A model generated the notes under the pieces. It searched no databases, was not told the DNA's origin, and saw nothing but the letters and a program-made list of their open reading frames with translations. The position numbers and the translations under genes are program-made. A stretch of DNA of 64,000 nucleotides from Protonemura montana (Eukaryota; Arthropoda; Insecta; Plecoptera; Nemouridae), in contig OX387610.1 in the NCBI GenBank assembly GCA_947568835.1, forward strand, positions 6,907,501-6,971,500, written 5' to 3'. Numbering within the stretch: position 1 is the first letter of the stretch; every line of letters starts with the position of its first letter. This document shows positions 49,245 to 61,000 of the stretch, piece after piece.

Positions 49245-49570
49245 ATATTATCGTTACTTGATCGGGTGCTTTGTGTCCGGTACTGAATGAGTGACCATCA
49301 TACACCTGACCAATTCTGTGTTGGAAAGAAGTCAGAGGGATGAAAGTTAAAGCAGCTTCACTCGCCTTGCTTATCAACCTCTCGACAGCATGGACGTGTG
49401 AAGGAATTGTTGGAGTTGTACCGTCCTTCGGAAGGAACGTTAAGCTACACTGGAGAAAACTAAATTACCGCACTCTTTTCACTTTCTTATGGGCTAAGTT
49501 AGGTTCATTATCAACCACTCACTTCATGTCAAGACAGTGCGTCGTTAAACAAAAAATCAAACAATCGATC
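49245..49570 (+). repeat. 5S-derived SINE copy
   Basis: GGTACTGAATGAGTGACCATCATACACC is the end of a 5S-like head. The body continues with CTTCACTCGCCTTGCTTATC, AACCTCTCGACAGCATGGAC, GTACCGTCCTTCGGAAGG, and ends near AGTGCGTCGTTAAACAAA. An ORF of 162 codons begins inside it and is treated as incidental. Confidence 0.75.
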
Positions 49571-49929
49571 GCATTCCTCTATCACATTATCGTAGAAGAC
49601 ACCGATGACAACCCCCGCGGCTTTGCAAAATTTGTCCCTGTAAGCAATGGTAGCGTCCGCCATTTCAACATGGTAGTTCTGGTGAAATCGCCGAATTCGA
49701 ATAACCTAAGCGGAAAAGCTCTCGCTTCATCTCACAAAGACGACGTGATTTCCATGCGGGTATCAACCACACTTCCCCTTGTGGGTTGCAAGTCATTTGC
49801 CAGTCACCGTCGCGTGGAAAGAGGTTGACTGCGAGAAACAAAGGTCCAAAAGTGCCGACTCCCTACGATCCCCCGTCGTGGTCTATGGTGCTACATTGAC
49901 AAAGCAGTCATGCACCACATCAGCAGGTT

Positions 49930-50330
49930 GAGTGCATACAGTTCAGCCCGTGAGAGAAGATACCGCCACAAGGACTGCCCCCCTGCATTGCTACAGTCTA
50001 GCCCGTGAGAGAAGATACCGGCACAAGGACTGCCCCCCAGCATTGCTACCAACCCGTGAATGGAACTTTAGTTATGATTTCAGTGGGGGAATTTAAAAAC
50101 TTCTTTAATATCTGAAAAATAATTCACAAGATTGTTATAATTGGTAAAAAAAAAAAAAAAAAAAAAAAAAACTTTTACAGCTCAAAAACAAAACATCGCG
50201 GCACGATGAAATATTTTTAGCAAATGCAAAATGGGTGATGTCAGCGGAAATAATTTGCAATATTTTTTTTTAAATGGCAGTTGGCTTCTATAGCACCCCA
50301 AAACGACCGGTGGCACCTCTGCCGGAAAAG
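49930..50330 (+). repeat. Minisatellite-bearing dispersed element, copy 2
   Basis: Two 54-bp units (CAGTCTAGCCCGTGAGAGAAG, GATACCGGCACAAGGACTGCC) are followed by a 26-nt poly-A run (50146-50171). Then comes a block that matches about 580-730 at the left end of the window (CAAAACATCGCGGCACGATG, GATGTCAGCGGA, AACGACCGGTGGCACC). Confidence 0.65.
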
Positions 50331-50884
50331 TATATTTTCTTACTAAACGATGTGTAGACATGATTCGGTTAAGCGTCACTTTAAGCTGAATATAATCATG
50401 CGTTTTTGTCGAAAATAATTGTAATTTTTTCGGCTGATCGTTATCCTGATGAGGAGAGGTCGCTGTGTCCGAAACTAGGAACCAATCGGCTGTGGCCAAA
50501 ACGCCCATCCCTCCTTTCGCGTTGTGGCACAGATCATCCCGTCGGTAAGGTTTTCAAATTTTTAAACCACGGCCAAAAATGTAAAAAATGTTTCAAAAAA
50601 CTTCCTTCTCCAAGGCTTTGGAACGTGGTTAATGTTTAAAAAATGCAATTGTGTCGAAAAGATATTTTGAGTTATGGTTTTTTTGATAAACTTTTTCAAA
50701 GGAAAGGAGGTGCTATTTGGCCACGTCAATAAAAATGCAACATGCTTTGAATCAAATCACGTGACGTTCGCTTGATCTCTTCATCATTCAAATTATCACG
50801 GCTTGTTGACGCTTTGGATTACAAACTTCTCTGCTTTAAACGCCTTTGAAAGTGACCGAACGGTTTGTCGTATTGGAAAGACGG

Positions 50885-51360
50885 CTTATCGTGAGATAAC
50901 CAAAGTCGAGCAATACTGCGCTGGGTCAGGTATTGGATGGGAGACCACCGAATGGTTTGCCGGGCGGGAAACACATGTTCTCGTGAGATCACCGAAGTTG
51001 AGCAACACTGCGCTGAATCAGATATCGGGTGGGTGACCATCATACACATGTTCAGTTCTGTTCGGGAGAGAGGTTGCGGGGATTGAAGTTTGTACCACAA
51101 CTTCACTCACCTTGCTGATAAATTTCTCGACAACATGGATTTCTGGATAATTTTTGTGTTTTGAGTTGAACCGTCCTTCGGAAGAGACCTGCCGGTGGTC
51201 CTCTTGATAGTTCTCTTCGACAGAAGTAGATTACGTGCAGGCACCGGGTATTCCCTCATAGACTTTGTTAGGCATCATCCTCATCTTTACCGACATAATT
51301 AGACAAGTGCCACAATAGTGCGTCGTTAAAAACAAATAATTAATCAATCAGATTACAAAC
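50885..51360 (+). repeat. 5S-derived SINE with two tandem 5S-like heads
   Basis: The sequence CGTGAGAT.ACC.AAGT.GAGCAA.ACTGCGCTG followed by a GGATGGGAGACCA or GGGTGGGTGACCA box appears twice, at about 50889-50946 and 50981-51038. Both resemble the 3' half of 5S rRNA with its internal promoter. A shared SINE body (TTCACTCACCTTGCTGATAA, GAACCGTCCTTCGGAAGAG, GCACCGGGTATTCCCTCAT) follows, then an ATC-rich tail and GTGCGTCGTTAAAAACAAA. Confidence 0.8.
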
Positions 51361-51369
51361 TTCCCCACC

Positions 51370-51605
51370 TTTGTGTCTGGTCACGAAACGTGTTTCATTG
51401 TCTCTTTGCTGCGGACGCTGCGGCCTGGACCGGGCGATCTCGACGCCGTTGTTGTGGCTGGTCTGCGCGGGGTCGGTGACCCCTGGGCGGTAACCACGCA
51501 CCGTTATCTCACTGGTGTGGGGCGATCGACGCTCGGAGTCGCTAGAATCGCTGGTCGAATGGCTTATGCTGGGGATAGGGACATTAGGATTGGATTGGGA
51601 ACATT
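51370..51605 (-). other. GC-rich coding-like patch, unassigned
   Basis: Minus-strand frame: Ser-rich SISHSTSDSSDSERRSPHTS, then EITVRGYRPGVTDP and an Arg/Gln-rich stretch, inside a 90-codon ORF. GC content is well above its neighbours. No family recognised and no clear splice pair; it could be an exon of an unknown minus-strand gene or chance in a GC-rich patch directly after a SINE. Confidence 0.25.
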
Positions 51606-53129
51606 CCAATACTTTGATATCACTCTAAGAAGGAATATTCAACCCCCTCAATCTACTAGTTCTAGGATTTGAAAAACTCTTCAAAATATTCACGTTATTT
51701 TTTTTTTCTATAATTATTATTTTTGAGAAATAAATCTCAAGTACATTTTTAGGTGATTTTTTTCAGTGCTTAATTGAGCTCTTTCTTGGTCCAGAATCCT
51801 GTACAAATTGTGAAAAACTTCGCTTGACAGATTTTTTGCGCTAGAAATGTCTCGATTTAAATCGTGGCACATGGTTACCTTTTGCCAATTTCTGTGTGCA
51901 ATTTCGAGAAAAAACGTACAAACTATCGGTTACACTCTGAAGCTAGGCTTTTATTAAAACTTAAAACTAGTGCATTGAGGTGGACAACCCGTGAAGCTTT
52001 CGGGGCAAGCATTTCCAACCTTGCAACTAAACTTCTGGTATTGAAATGTCGCCACGACAGAGAGCGAACTGAGCCAGAACACGCTCATTCCAGCCTCCGT
52101 GGAATGCCTCCGATCACAATGGAGACGTCCCTATTGTTTGATATCAACGATTAAGTCTTGGCACGACTGCATGCACTTTCACAAATTTTCGATTTCCGAT
52201 CATCGTCAAGTCTGTCACGGTTTGGGTGAGGTAACTCGTACCGCATTGCTTGAATATCGACCAAATAAGAATCCCGCACGGCTGTCTTTGAAATAGAAGA
52301 AAAAAAAACGGTTTCCTTCACCCAAAAACAGAAATAAAACCAAAAATTTCGCCGACAGTTAATTTTGAGTGTTCAACGATAAATTTCACAACGGGGAAGC
52401 ATAAAGCTGTCACAATTCTGATCCCAAACTGGCGTTTTTCTATTTACGTAAACCCTAATTTCGAATAGCTTCCCAAAATCACCAGAATGGCTCATCAAAA
52501 GCATAAAAATGTGCCCAATTTATTGTGGCTTCATAAACTGTATCCATACCGGGGTGGGACAGAGGCATTCTGGCATCAGAATCCCAGGAGCGTATATTTA
52601 TCAAGTCGTCTGATTGTTTATACAGGCATCTCGGATATGTGGTCTCGTGACCGCTTTATCAAAATAAACCGACCTATGTTTTTCACCGCCATAACTTGTC
52701 GATCCGAAAAAAAAAACTCACGCGTCCTTGCCGGATTTTGATACGGCCATGAGGTGCGCATTTAGGGTGCTCCATTTCGGTTGGTTTTCCAGCTGGAACA
52801 GTTTCAGCTGTCGGCTTCCATTGCATCGCACTCGACACGTCTCTCGCGCGGCTTGTTTCCTGTGTTTGGGTAACGATCCGACAGTAAATACATCGTTAAC
52901 TGCACTATTTGGTTGGTTAGACAAGTCACACCAATATTGACGGCACTTGTGTGTAACGTGGTAGCCGTAAATTCTTCGAGTCACTACAGAGATGTTTATT
53001 TAGTAGTTCTACCTCTGTTTCATTCTCGCCTAGCAGTTACAATTCCTCGGGGCCTATTTATTTGGTGCGCTCTACCTATATAGCCCATTCTCTCAAACAT
53101 TGTACGACCATTGGGTTCACAGTCAGAGT

Positions 53130-53445
53130 CCCAACTCTAATGTTTTGCGTAGCTAACGAGCCATACGTGGTATCGGTGGTGACCACCCGATATCGCTTCC
53201 GGCCATCCTTTTTTAAAAGCTCTACGACTCGAAATATCGATACGCGTATATCAATCGTTAAGGTTAGCGTTAATGCAGATTATTTAAATGTATACCAGTC
53301 TCGTAATCACAGAGAAATAACAAAATTATATTTCTAAACACTCGAAAAGACGGTGACTCCATCTTTGAGTGACAAACATTTTTGTCGGTATAGTAATCAT
53401 CTGACCGTCATTTTTCGCGAAGACAGTTGAACATCAGCGCTGATC
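53130..53445 (+). repeat. Clustered repeat family, copy F
   Basis: Landmarks: GCTAACGAGCCATACGTGG, GTGGTGACCACCCGATATCGC, CTACGACTCGAAATATCGATA, CACTCGAAAAGACGGTGACTC, TTTTTGTCGGTATAGTAATC, TTTTTCGCGAAGACAGTTGA. It is the longest copy seen. Confidence 0.75.
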
Positions 53446-54665
53446 CTCTGACTAGTTGAAACCCGAACGGTATACGGCGCTTTAAAAAACGCAAAACATC
53501 CTTGAAATTATATTTTGACTTTTTTCATTCATCAGAGATTTTTACCTTGACTATCTTAACTGACTAATTAACCCTGAGTTAGCCAATAAACCCTGTCAAT
53601 GCTGCCAATGCACAGCTGCGTCAGCGATTTTGTGGTCAAGTCTCCCTTAACCTAACATCGCAAGCTGGTTCTGTCCACATTTGAGAGAGTGAACTATGTA
53701 TATATGCACCATACTTTAGAGACTATTAATTATTTCTTACGCCGTACGAGGCTAGGCACTCACCTTCTAGGAACGTGACTCATTCGTTGACTGAACAGCT
53801 CCCTTCGTGCCACCCTCCGGCCCTTGGAATTACTTCCTGTCGAATGTCGCCTGTCTACCCCTGCCTTACGCAACCCTTAATTAGTTCGGTGTAGGTTCAC
53901 GGGGGCTTATTTATGTCCGAGGTTACTCTTGACGCCCGTACAGTCTAGGTAGCAGTAACTAAAAAAAGCACACTATTTACAAACAGGAATGGGGAGAGAA
54001 AAGTATGTCTGTTTGTTTAAGCAATTGCCTATTTTACCAGGAATTCAAGGCGTTCATTTTGAGAAAATTCTGGTTAGATTATGGAGAAGAAAACCAATGT
54101 TGGCAACAGCAGGGACGTGCCATCTATAACAATGATGTGAGCTTGTAAGGTTTGCAATGAAGAACTTCAAAAGTCGCGTTGAAATTCGAAACTGAAAACA
54201 AGTCTTACTAGTTTAAAAGATTTGCAATTGAGGCGGTATACTCAACTTCTTTCTGAACAAAGTTCTTTCAAATACTTGCCCAAGTACATTTTCCCTGAAA
54301 ATATTCTTAGATTGGACCTTACCCTTACCACTCTTTTGCATTGGAAGCTTTGATTTTCATCGTGAGAAAACCAAATATCCACGCTGTTGCTTTGCGCTCG
54401 TGCCTTGACCATCCAAGACCATGCACCTAGTCCCACAGAATCAATTGACCGTTTGGTACTCAACGGACGAGGGGTGGATTTCACCCCCGACTATTGTATA
54501 TGTACGTGCGCGAACCCCACGCTTCAAATGCAATTAGTGGAACTGCTGATGGAAATTACCTTTATGGGCGCTACACACAGCAGTTTGCTCCGATTAATGA
54601 TAGGGTTGCTCGAACTTGTTTATGTAAATTGGTGGTTCCATTTGCTAAGGTTTCATCCAGTTGGT

Positions 54666-54688
54666 GGGGGGGGGGGGGGGGGGGGGGG
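54666..54688. repeat. Poly-G run (23 nt)
   Basis: An uninterrupted G run. It can form a G-quadruplex and is prone to length errors, so reading frames drawn through it are unreliable. Confidence 0.9.
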
Positions 54689-54764
54689 ATTGGTAGTGTT
54701 TTTCGAGGCCACAATAGAAAAATCAAAGCGACCACTACATTAGATGGATTTCTCCTTGCCAACG

Positions 54765-54895
54765 GACAATTGCCAGGCTTGTCAGTCAGCTTCTATTAAT
54801 CCTACCAAAGCGAATATTTTGCTTCTTGGCTCCAGCTAAAGGGTTGCAGTATTAACCCCATAGCGCCAGCCTATATTTCATTCACCTTCTGTAGA
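54765..54895 (+). repeat. Dispersed repeat shared with 57525-57650
   Basis: AGGCTTGTCAGTCAGCTTCT, TCCTACCAAA, TTGGCTCCAGCTAAAGGGTT and GCAGTATTAACCCCATAGCGCC match 57.5-57.65 kb in order and orientation. One copy is upstream of coracle, the other in its intron 1. Confidence 0.75.
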
Positions 54896-55068
54896 GTACA
54901 TTCCAAGCCGAATATTTTGCGTCTCTCTCTCTTCGAATGTACGTTCATAAATGTGTGTTCACACATTCATAAGTCTATAGTACCCCTTGCATCCAGCATC
55001 TCTTCTCTTTATTGGTTAACCTCTACCGCAATACCATGTAGCTAATTCCATGTACTCGTTGTTCCAGG

Positions 55069-58000
55069 ATGCCGGAGGAAAAGCTAGTGTCTGGTGGGGT
55101 GGAGGCGGACACGCCTGCGGCCGTCGCCTCTCCGTCGCCCAAGAAGAAGACGCCGTCCACGCCAAAGGGCAAGACGGTGCTGGCCAGGATCACCCTTCTC
55201 GATGGCACACTGCTCGATCTGCACGTCGAGGTAGGACCAAAACCGGACTTTTTGCAGACACGGCCCCGACATTACAGGGGCCCCGAGAATTTGGTTAACC
55301 TATGGGTAAAACTGCGAACATTTCATTGGGTATAGGGGTCCACTTACGTTCCCTGAAATTGGATAAAGTTTGCGGACATGACGGATTTGGAATGACTTTG
55401 GCCCAAAACTTTGTCCGTTTGCGCCTTTCTTTATAGAATCCCATACCATATTGGCCAGAAAAAATACGCCATATTTAGGACGATGATTAACGGTCAGTGC
55501 AGACCCTGTAATTTCACTTGTAGATTTTGAAGTATCCTTGGAGAAAATATATTGCAGGCCTTATCGGTTTTCTGATTTACTATTGCATATCGGCTGTCTA
55601 GGATTTTTTGGCCTAAATTTAGTAGAAACTAGAAAAGATAAGTCACAAGTTACGCCATTTCTCACACTATTTTCCTGTCTTCACTTCGTCAAAGTGCTTG
55701 ATGGGCCCGAGAACTAACTGTTGACTATGTCGTTCACAAATCCCAGCTAAGTTTCTGCAGGCAGTTTAAAGAGGTGCACATCAAGCTTTGCGACTTTTCA
55801 TCTTCGAATTGATAGATTTGAGACAAAACAATCTAGTGTACCTATGCTAGTTGTGTATTGGCGACGACATCGGTTCACATTCGCCGACCATAGCATAGTG
55901 CCTATGCCAAGCCAGTGCTTGTGTATCGATGTCGTCATCAGTACACATTCAACGCGCTGTGGGACGTACGGTGCGGGGTGTACGGTGCAGGGCGCTCGAA
56001 ACGGACCCACATATGGCCTCTCCTGGGTAGCTGAAAAGTCGGAAAACTGACCGTTTGCCGAAAAACCACGTTAGCGCCTGACAGCCTACCGCCAACCCGT
56101 TGTTCAAAGACACGCGTCCGAAAGCGACCACCGCACAAATGTTGTTGTGATTCCAACGGTCTTTGCGTAGGAGTGTACAACACCGAATCCAGATGCTCGG
56201 CCTCTCCTGGGTTTAAAATTAGCGATCGCGGGCTGGCCGGACAGAAGTGATCGGAACTCGAAAGTAAAACAAGCACCGATCCATTCCAGAACGATAGTGG
56301 CCGTGGAAGGGGGGCGGTCTTATTGCTTGGTGCGATAAATATGTAGCTGTCAGATTGTTTGAAAAGCACTCGAGTTTGGTCGACACCAGCCAGCCTCGCC
56401 AGCCGATGGAATTGATGCGCAGTTTGGTTAACATTGGCGGCTAGACGTTAAGGGAGTGGTGAGAAAAGGCGTGTGCCGTCCTGGGTAAATTCAGTTGACT
56501 ATAAACAAAATGCAGAAAGTTACAGATGTTCGCACATCCCTGCCGATGGTGCGAAGTCTTCTGCAAAATCTGCGATGTCCTTATTTCCTCGCCGCATTGA
56601 CACAATAAAGTTATAAATAAAGTCATTATATACTTCCAACGAAACTACCTATTACTTACTCTTCAGCCTACTGATTCATTTTGATTTCAACTAGCAAAAA
56701 AAAACCGCTGAAACCCGTTCGGCCTTTAATTTTCGAATGGTTCTCCACGCTTCTGCAAAATCGCAGCGAGTAGACAAAATCGAATTAATCGCGACAGTGA
56801 ATTTCTGAAGTAGAAGGAGGTTCTTCAAACTTTGTTTGGACGATCTTGTCATAATTTCGGACTCTGTTTATGATCGAGTAGTAGTTTACTATATTCGTCT
56901 GTCTGGCCGCGTTGAATAGCATATTTCTGAGTAGCTTTCGCGAAAAAGTCAACACCCGTCGAAAGATACGGCAGGAGGAAGACGGCAAACCTTTTTCGCA
57001 TAGAAAATAATTGCGCAATCTCCATGGACTTCCTCCGCGTAGTGTACCGACAGCGGCAGGCGCGATGCTATCTGAAGACGTCCCGCACCGATGGTCGACC
57101 TGTGGCTATGAATAGCTGGCCAGTAGCACCGCTGGACCGTATTCCAAAGATCTGGGTCACCGGCGTGACCAATCAGCTCCTGCTAGGTCGGTTGCTGGGT
57201 CAATTGCCATGCTCTCGTCGGCGCGTTCCTAGAGCCTGATTGATGGCGTAGCGTTACAGCTTCCAGAAAGCCAATGCGATGAGTTATCAGCGATCGCTAC
57301 CGGGAATGTGGAAGACCGCGGTTTGGACGGAACGCGCTACTCTCTTTTGCTCCTTTCCAGCTGAGGAATGGAATTAGCATGATGAAAAGGGTTAATCTTA
57401 CAAGGACAGATCTTGACCTTCATAATTTTGGCAAATTTCCACTAGTTTTTTTTAAGATGAAATGGAAGATATGATATTGTTGGCACCACCAAGGAACGTC
57501 AAACCTATTAGTGCTTAACAATAACTAGGCTTGTCAGTCAGCTTCTGTTGAGTCTACCAAACAGAATACTTTTTTTTTGGCTCCAGCCAAAGAGTTGCAG
57601 CTTTCAACCCATTAGTGCCAGAGTATGGTTTGCCTTTGATGGCAAAAATGTTTACCTTTTGATGCGAATGCATTTATCATTTAATTAAAGATACCTAGGT
57701 ATCTAGGTAACAAATAGGTTTATTTTTAATTAACTGGCAAAATGTGAGCAGAATAAATTGTATTTAAATAAAAGAAAGATGCTGGCAAGGAAATAGATGT
57801 GTAGATAATTTGCTAATCCTAAAGAAAAGCATACCTCAATTTTATGTTTTTCAAACCTGGCCAACCCTTGTTTTTCCACAGCGCAAGGCCAAGGGGCACG
57901 AGCTGCTCGACAAGGTATGCGACCACTTGAACCTGCTTGAAAAGGACTACTTCGGGCTGACCTACGAGGATCGCCACGACCCGCGAAACTGGCTCGAGAT

Positions 58001-61000
58001 GGAGAAGCGTGTCTCAAAGTTTGTCAAGAACGAACCGTGGAAGTTCGGCTTCGAGGTCAAGTTCTATCCGCCCGATCCTGCGCAACTGCAGGAGGATATC
58101 ACTCGGTGAGTACCGTAGCCGCATAGTTTCAATCGAAAACTTTTTATTTTTGGTTAGGTTATCAAAAATAGTTTTGCTAAATGAAATCTAGCTACTTAGT
58201 TGAAAAATGGTTTTGTTTAGGCCAGGGATTTATAAGTATAACAATTGTTTTCATGTTATATTCCTTCTTTTTACAGGTATCAACTGTGTCTTCAAATCCG
58301 AAACGACATTCTAATGGGAAAGTGAGTAGAAATCGCTATATAACCTACAGTTAGCACTCATTGGGGAGGCTTTTGCAAGCCCAGAATGTGTCATTTCCCA
58401 TCCCTATTTGTTGTGAGCCAAAGACTGCTATTTGTTAAGAGTCCAAAGACAGAGTTAGCAGATAAACAAACCAGCTATGTAATTTAGCAGGGGTTTTTCT
58501 TGGTGCATGAAAAAATCTGGCAAACTGAACAACTATACGGCTCTTACTCATCCGTTCACATTTTTTCCTGCTCTAGAATAATAAGCTAGTGCCCCACGAA
58601 CAATCCTGTCTCCAACAATGCGCTGACTTAGCCCCACGCTACAACCCCGTGCTTTACCTGCCCTTACAGACTGCCATGTTCTTTCGTGACGCACGCTCTT
58701 CTCGGCTCATACCTGGTGCAGTCGGAGGTGGGCGACCACGACCCGGAGGAACACAGGAGGAACTACCTCGGCGAGTTCCGTTTCGCACCCAACCAGACAC
58801 CTGAGCTCGAGGAGAAGGTCATGGACCTGCACCGCACCCACAAGTAAGACGGATACTTGGCATTAATCGCTGTTTCAAAATTGTATTCCTTGCAAGAGCT
58901 TATATCATATCAGAAATTTCCTCAAAGCCTCGATGGCTTCCAAAAATAAAATAAACGGATATTCGTTCCTGGAACTAACCACGCTCAAAGTGTTCCACCG
59001 AATGATTTGGCGTGTTAGGAACATCAGTTCTGGTAAGATCCTTGAAGTAAAGCTAAACTGCACTGGGTAGGGTCTTCGATGAGTGACCTCCAAACACATG
59101 CTCAGTTCTGTTTGGAAGTGAGGTTGGAGGGATGAAAGTCAGTACAACAACTTCACTCGAATTGCTTATCAACCTTGCGGCAGCATGGATTTATGGAGAA
59201 ATCTTATTGTTGTAGTTGTTCCGTCCATCAGTAGGGTCGTTAAGCCGGTTCCTTAAGTGCTCTTCAAGAAAGCTATGTGCTGGCACAGGGTTTCCCTGCC
59301 TATCTTCTAGCCTGGGCTAGGTTTGGTTCACTGATGCCACTAGACTAGTGTCACAAAACAGTGCATTGTTAAATACCACAATAAAACGCGCTACGAATCG
59401 TCGTTGACCGCCCCGTTCCTTGCAGGGGCCAGACGCCGGCTGAGGCTGAGCTGCACTACCTGGAGAACGCCAAAAAGCTAGCAATGTACGGCGTCGACCT
59501 CCACCCAGCCAAGGACTCTGAGGGAGTCGACATCATGCTGGGAGTCTGCGCATCAGGCCTGCTCGTGTACCGCGACCGACTCCGCATCAATCGGTTCGCG
59601 TGGCCCAAGATACTCAAGATATCGTACAAGCGGCACAACTTCTACATCAAGATCCGGCCGGGTGATTTCGAGCAGTTTGAGTCGACGGTTGGCTTCAAGT
59701 TGAACAACCACCGGTCGGCGAAAAAGCTGTGGAAGGTTTCGGTCGAGCATCATACGTTCTTCAGGTAAGGCTGCTTTTGTTTAGAAGCAAAGCCTGTAAA
59801 TAATGTGCTTAAACAACCATAAACCTTCACAAACTGATCTTTCTGGAAATTTCTTAATCAATTCCTTAAATAGTTGAGATTTATCCTGATAATTACTTTA
59901 CAACTTATAATATACTTACCAATAACTGTTTCGTAGCTTCAAGTACTATTTAGGTCCGGTTTTACCAAAATCTCGCCTTCTGGTAACAGTAAAATTCAGA
60001 TGTTCTGTCAGTGTGAGGTCCAACTTATAGTTGAAAATTTTGTTAAAACCCAACCTTATTCTGTTAAGGAACCTTCGTTCACTGGAGAAAGGCAGATTTT
60101 GAGGCAAAGTTATTCAAGAAGCTTTTATTCTTAAGAGAAAAAATAAGAATTTTCTTTAAATTGAATGAAAAGTAAACTATTCCTTCGACTCTGTGTGTGT
60201 GAATCGTCGAAATGTGTTGTCAAAGAACCGATCCTTGCTAACGCTGTTGGGTTTTCCGCGCAGATTGATGACTCCTGAGCCGACTACCAAGGGTAGCCTG
60301 TTCCCACGATTCGGCAGCAAGTTCCGTTACTCGGGACGCACCCACTACGAGACCAAGAGCAAGGTGATCGAGAGACCGGCGCCTCGTTTCGAACGCAGCC
60401 TCAGCGGCCGCGGGCTCACCTCGCGAAGCATGGACGGTACGGGCATTGTGGCAATGTTTTGGGATTAACGTAAAACCAAAAGATTTTGGTGCCAGTAGCA
60501 ACCAGTATTATAGTTTCAATGTTCTGAAAAATCTGAAAACATGATAAATGCCAAATTAGGTAACAAAATTTCACCCAATTTTGCAAAGATAAGATGCTTA
60601 TCCTATTGAGATTTACTACAGTGTGCAGTACACAGCAGGTGGGTCTACTAGTAAACACTAATAAAACACAAATAAATTCACTAGATTTGCTCTAACCAGT
60701 TTCGTTAGTTGGTTTTTCTTGACTTTTTTGAGGTATTTTTAGTGTATTTTTGAGAGGTTTTTAGTGTTCATAATGATAAAAATACTCTGCTCATAGCAAA
60801 GATTTGCAATTCAAATCAGATTACATAAACAATACATACACTCTTAAGATCACTTGTTACTCCCCACTAATGCCAGCTCGAGCTACTTATCATCGTTCTA
60901 CTCCAACGCCTGTTCAAGCCTCTTTTTCGCTTGCAGCGTTGGGCGGTGGTCACCGGCTGCAAGAGGAGGACCCAAACAAGCGGCACACAATGCAGTACCC

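Larger units (their letters stand above)
37430..55060. other. Gene-poor, repeat-rich interval between GALE and coracle
   Basis: Over 17.6 kb I see no ORF with recognisable homology. Dispersed repeats, described separately, occupy much of the right two thirds. Non-coding first exons of the coracle gene may lie here, because its start codon sits directly behind a splice acceptor. Two GC-rich patches (43.55-43.75 and 51.37-51.60 kb) are the only segments with coding-like composition. Confidence 0.6.

Noticed and set aside
49340-49828. A 162-codon plus-strand ORF with a signal-like N-terminus
   Set aside because: Its first 40 codons are the body of a 5S-derived SINE (the same bases recur at 51.1 and 59.15 kb), the rest has no recognisable motif, and its composition is not coding-like.
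50981-51038. A 5S rRNA gene
   Set aside because: Only the 3' half is similar, it is diverged, and it is joined to a SINE body and tail present in other copies.
54387-54799. Two overlapping ORFs of over 100 codons with a poly-Gly stretch
   Set aside because: Both run through the 23-nt G homopolymer, which creates the glycines; they share sequence in two frames and have no homology.
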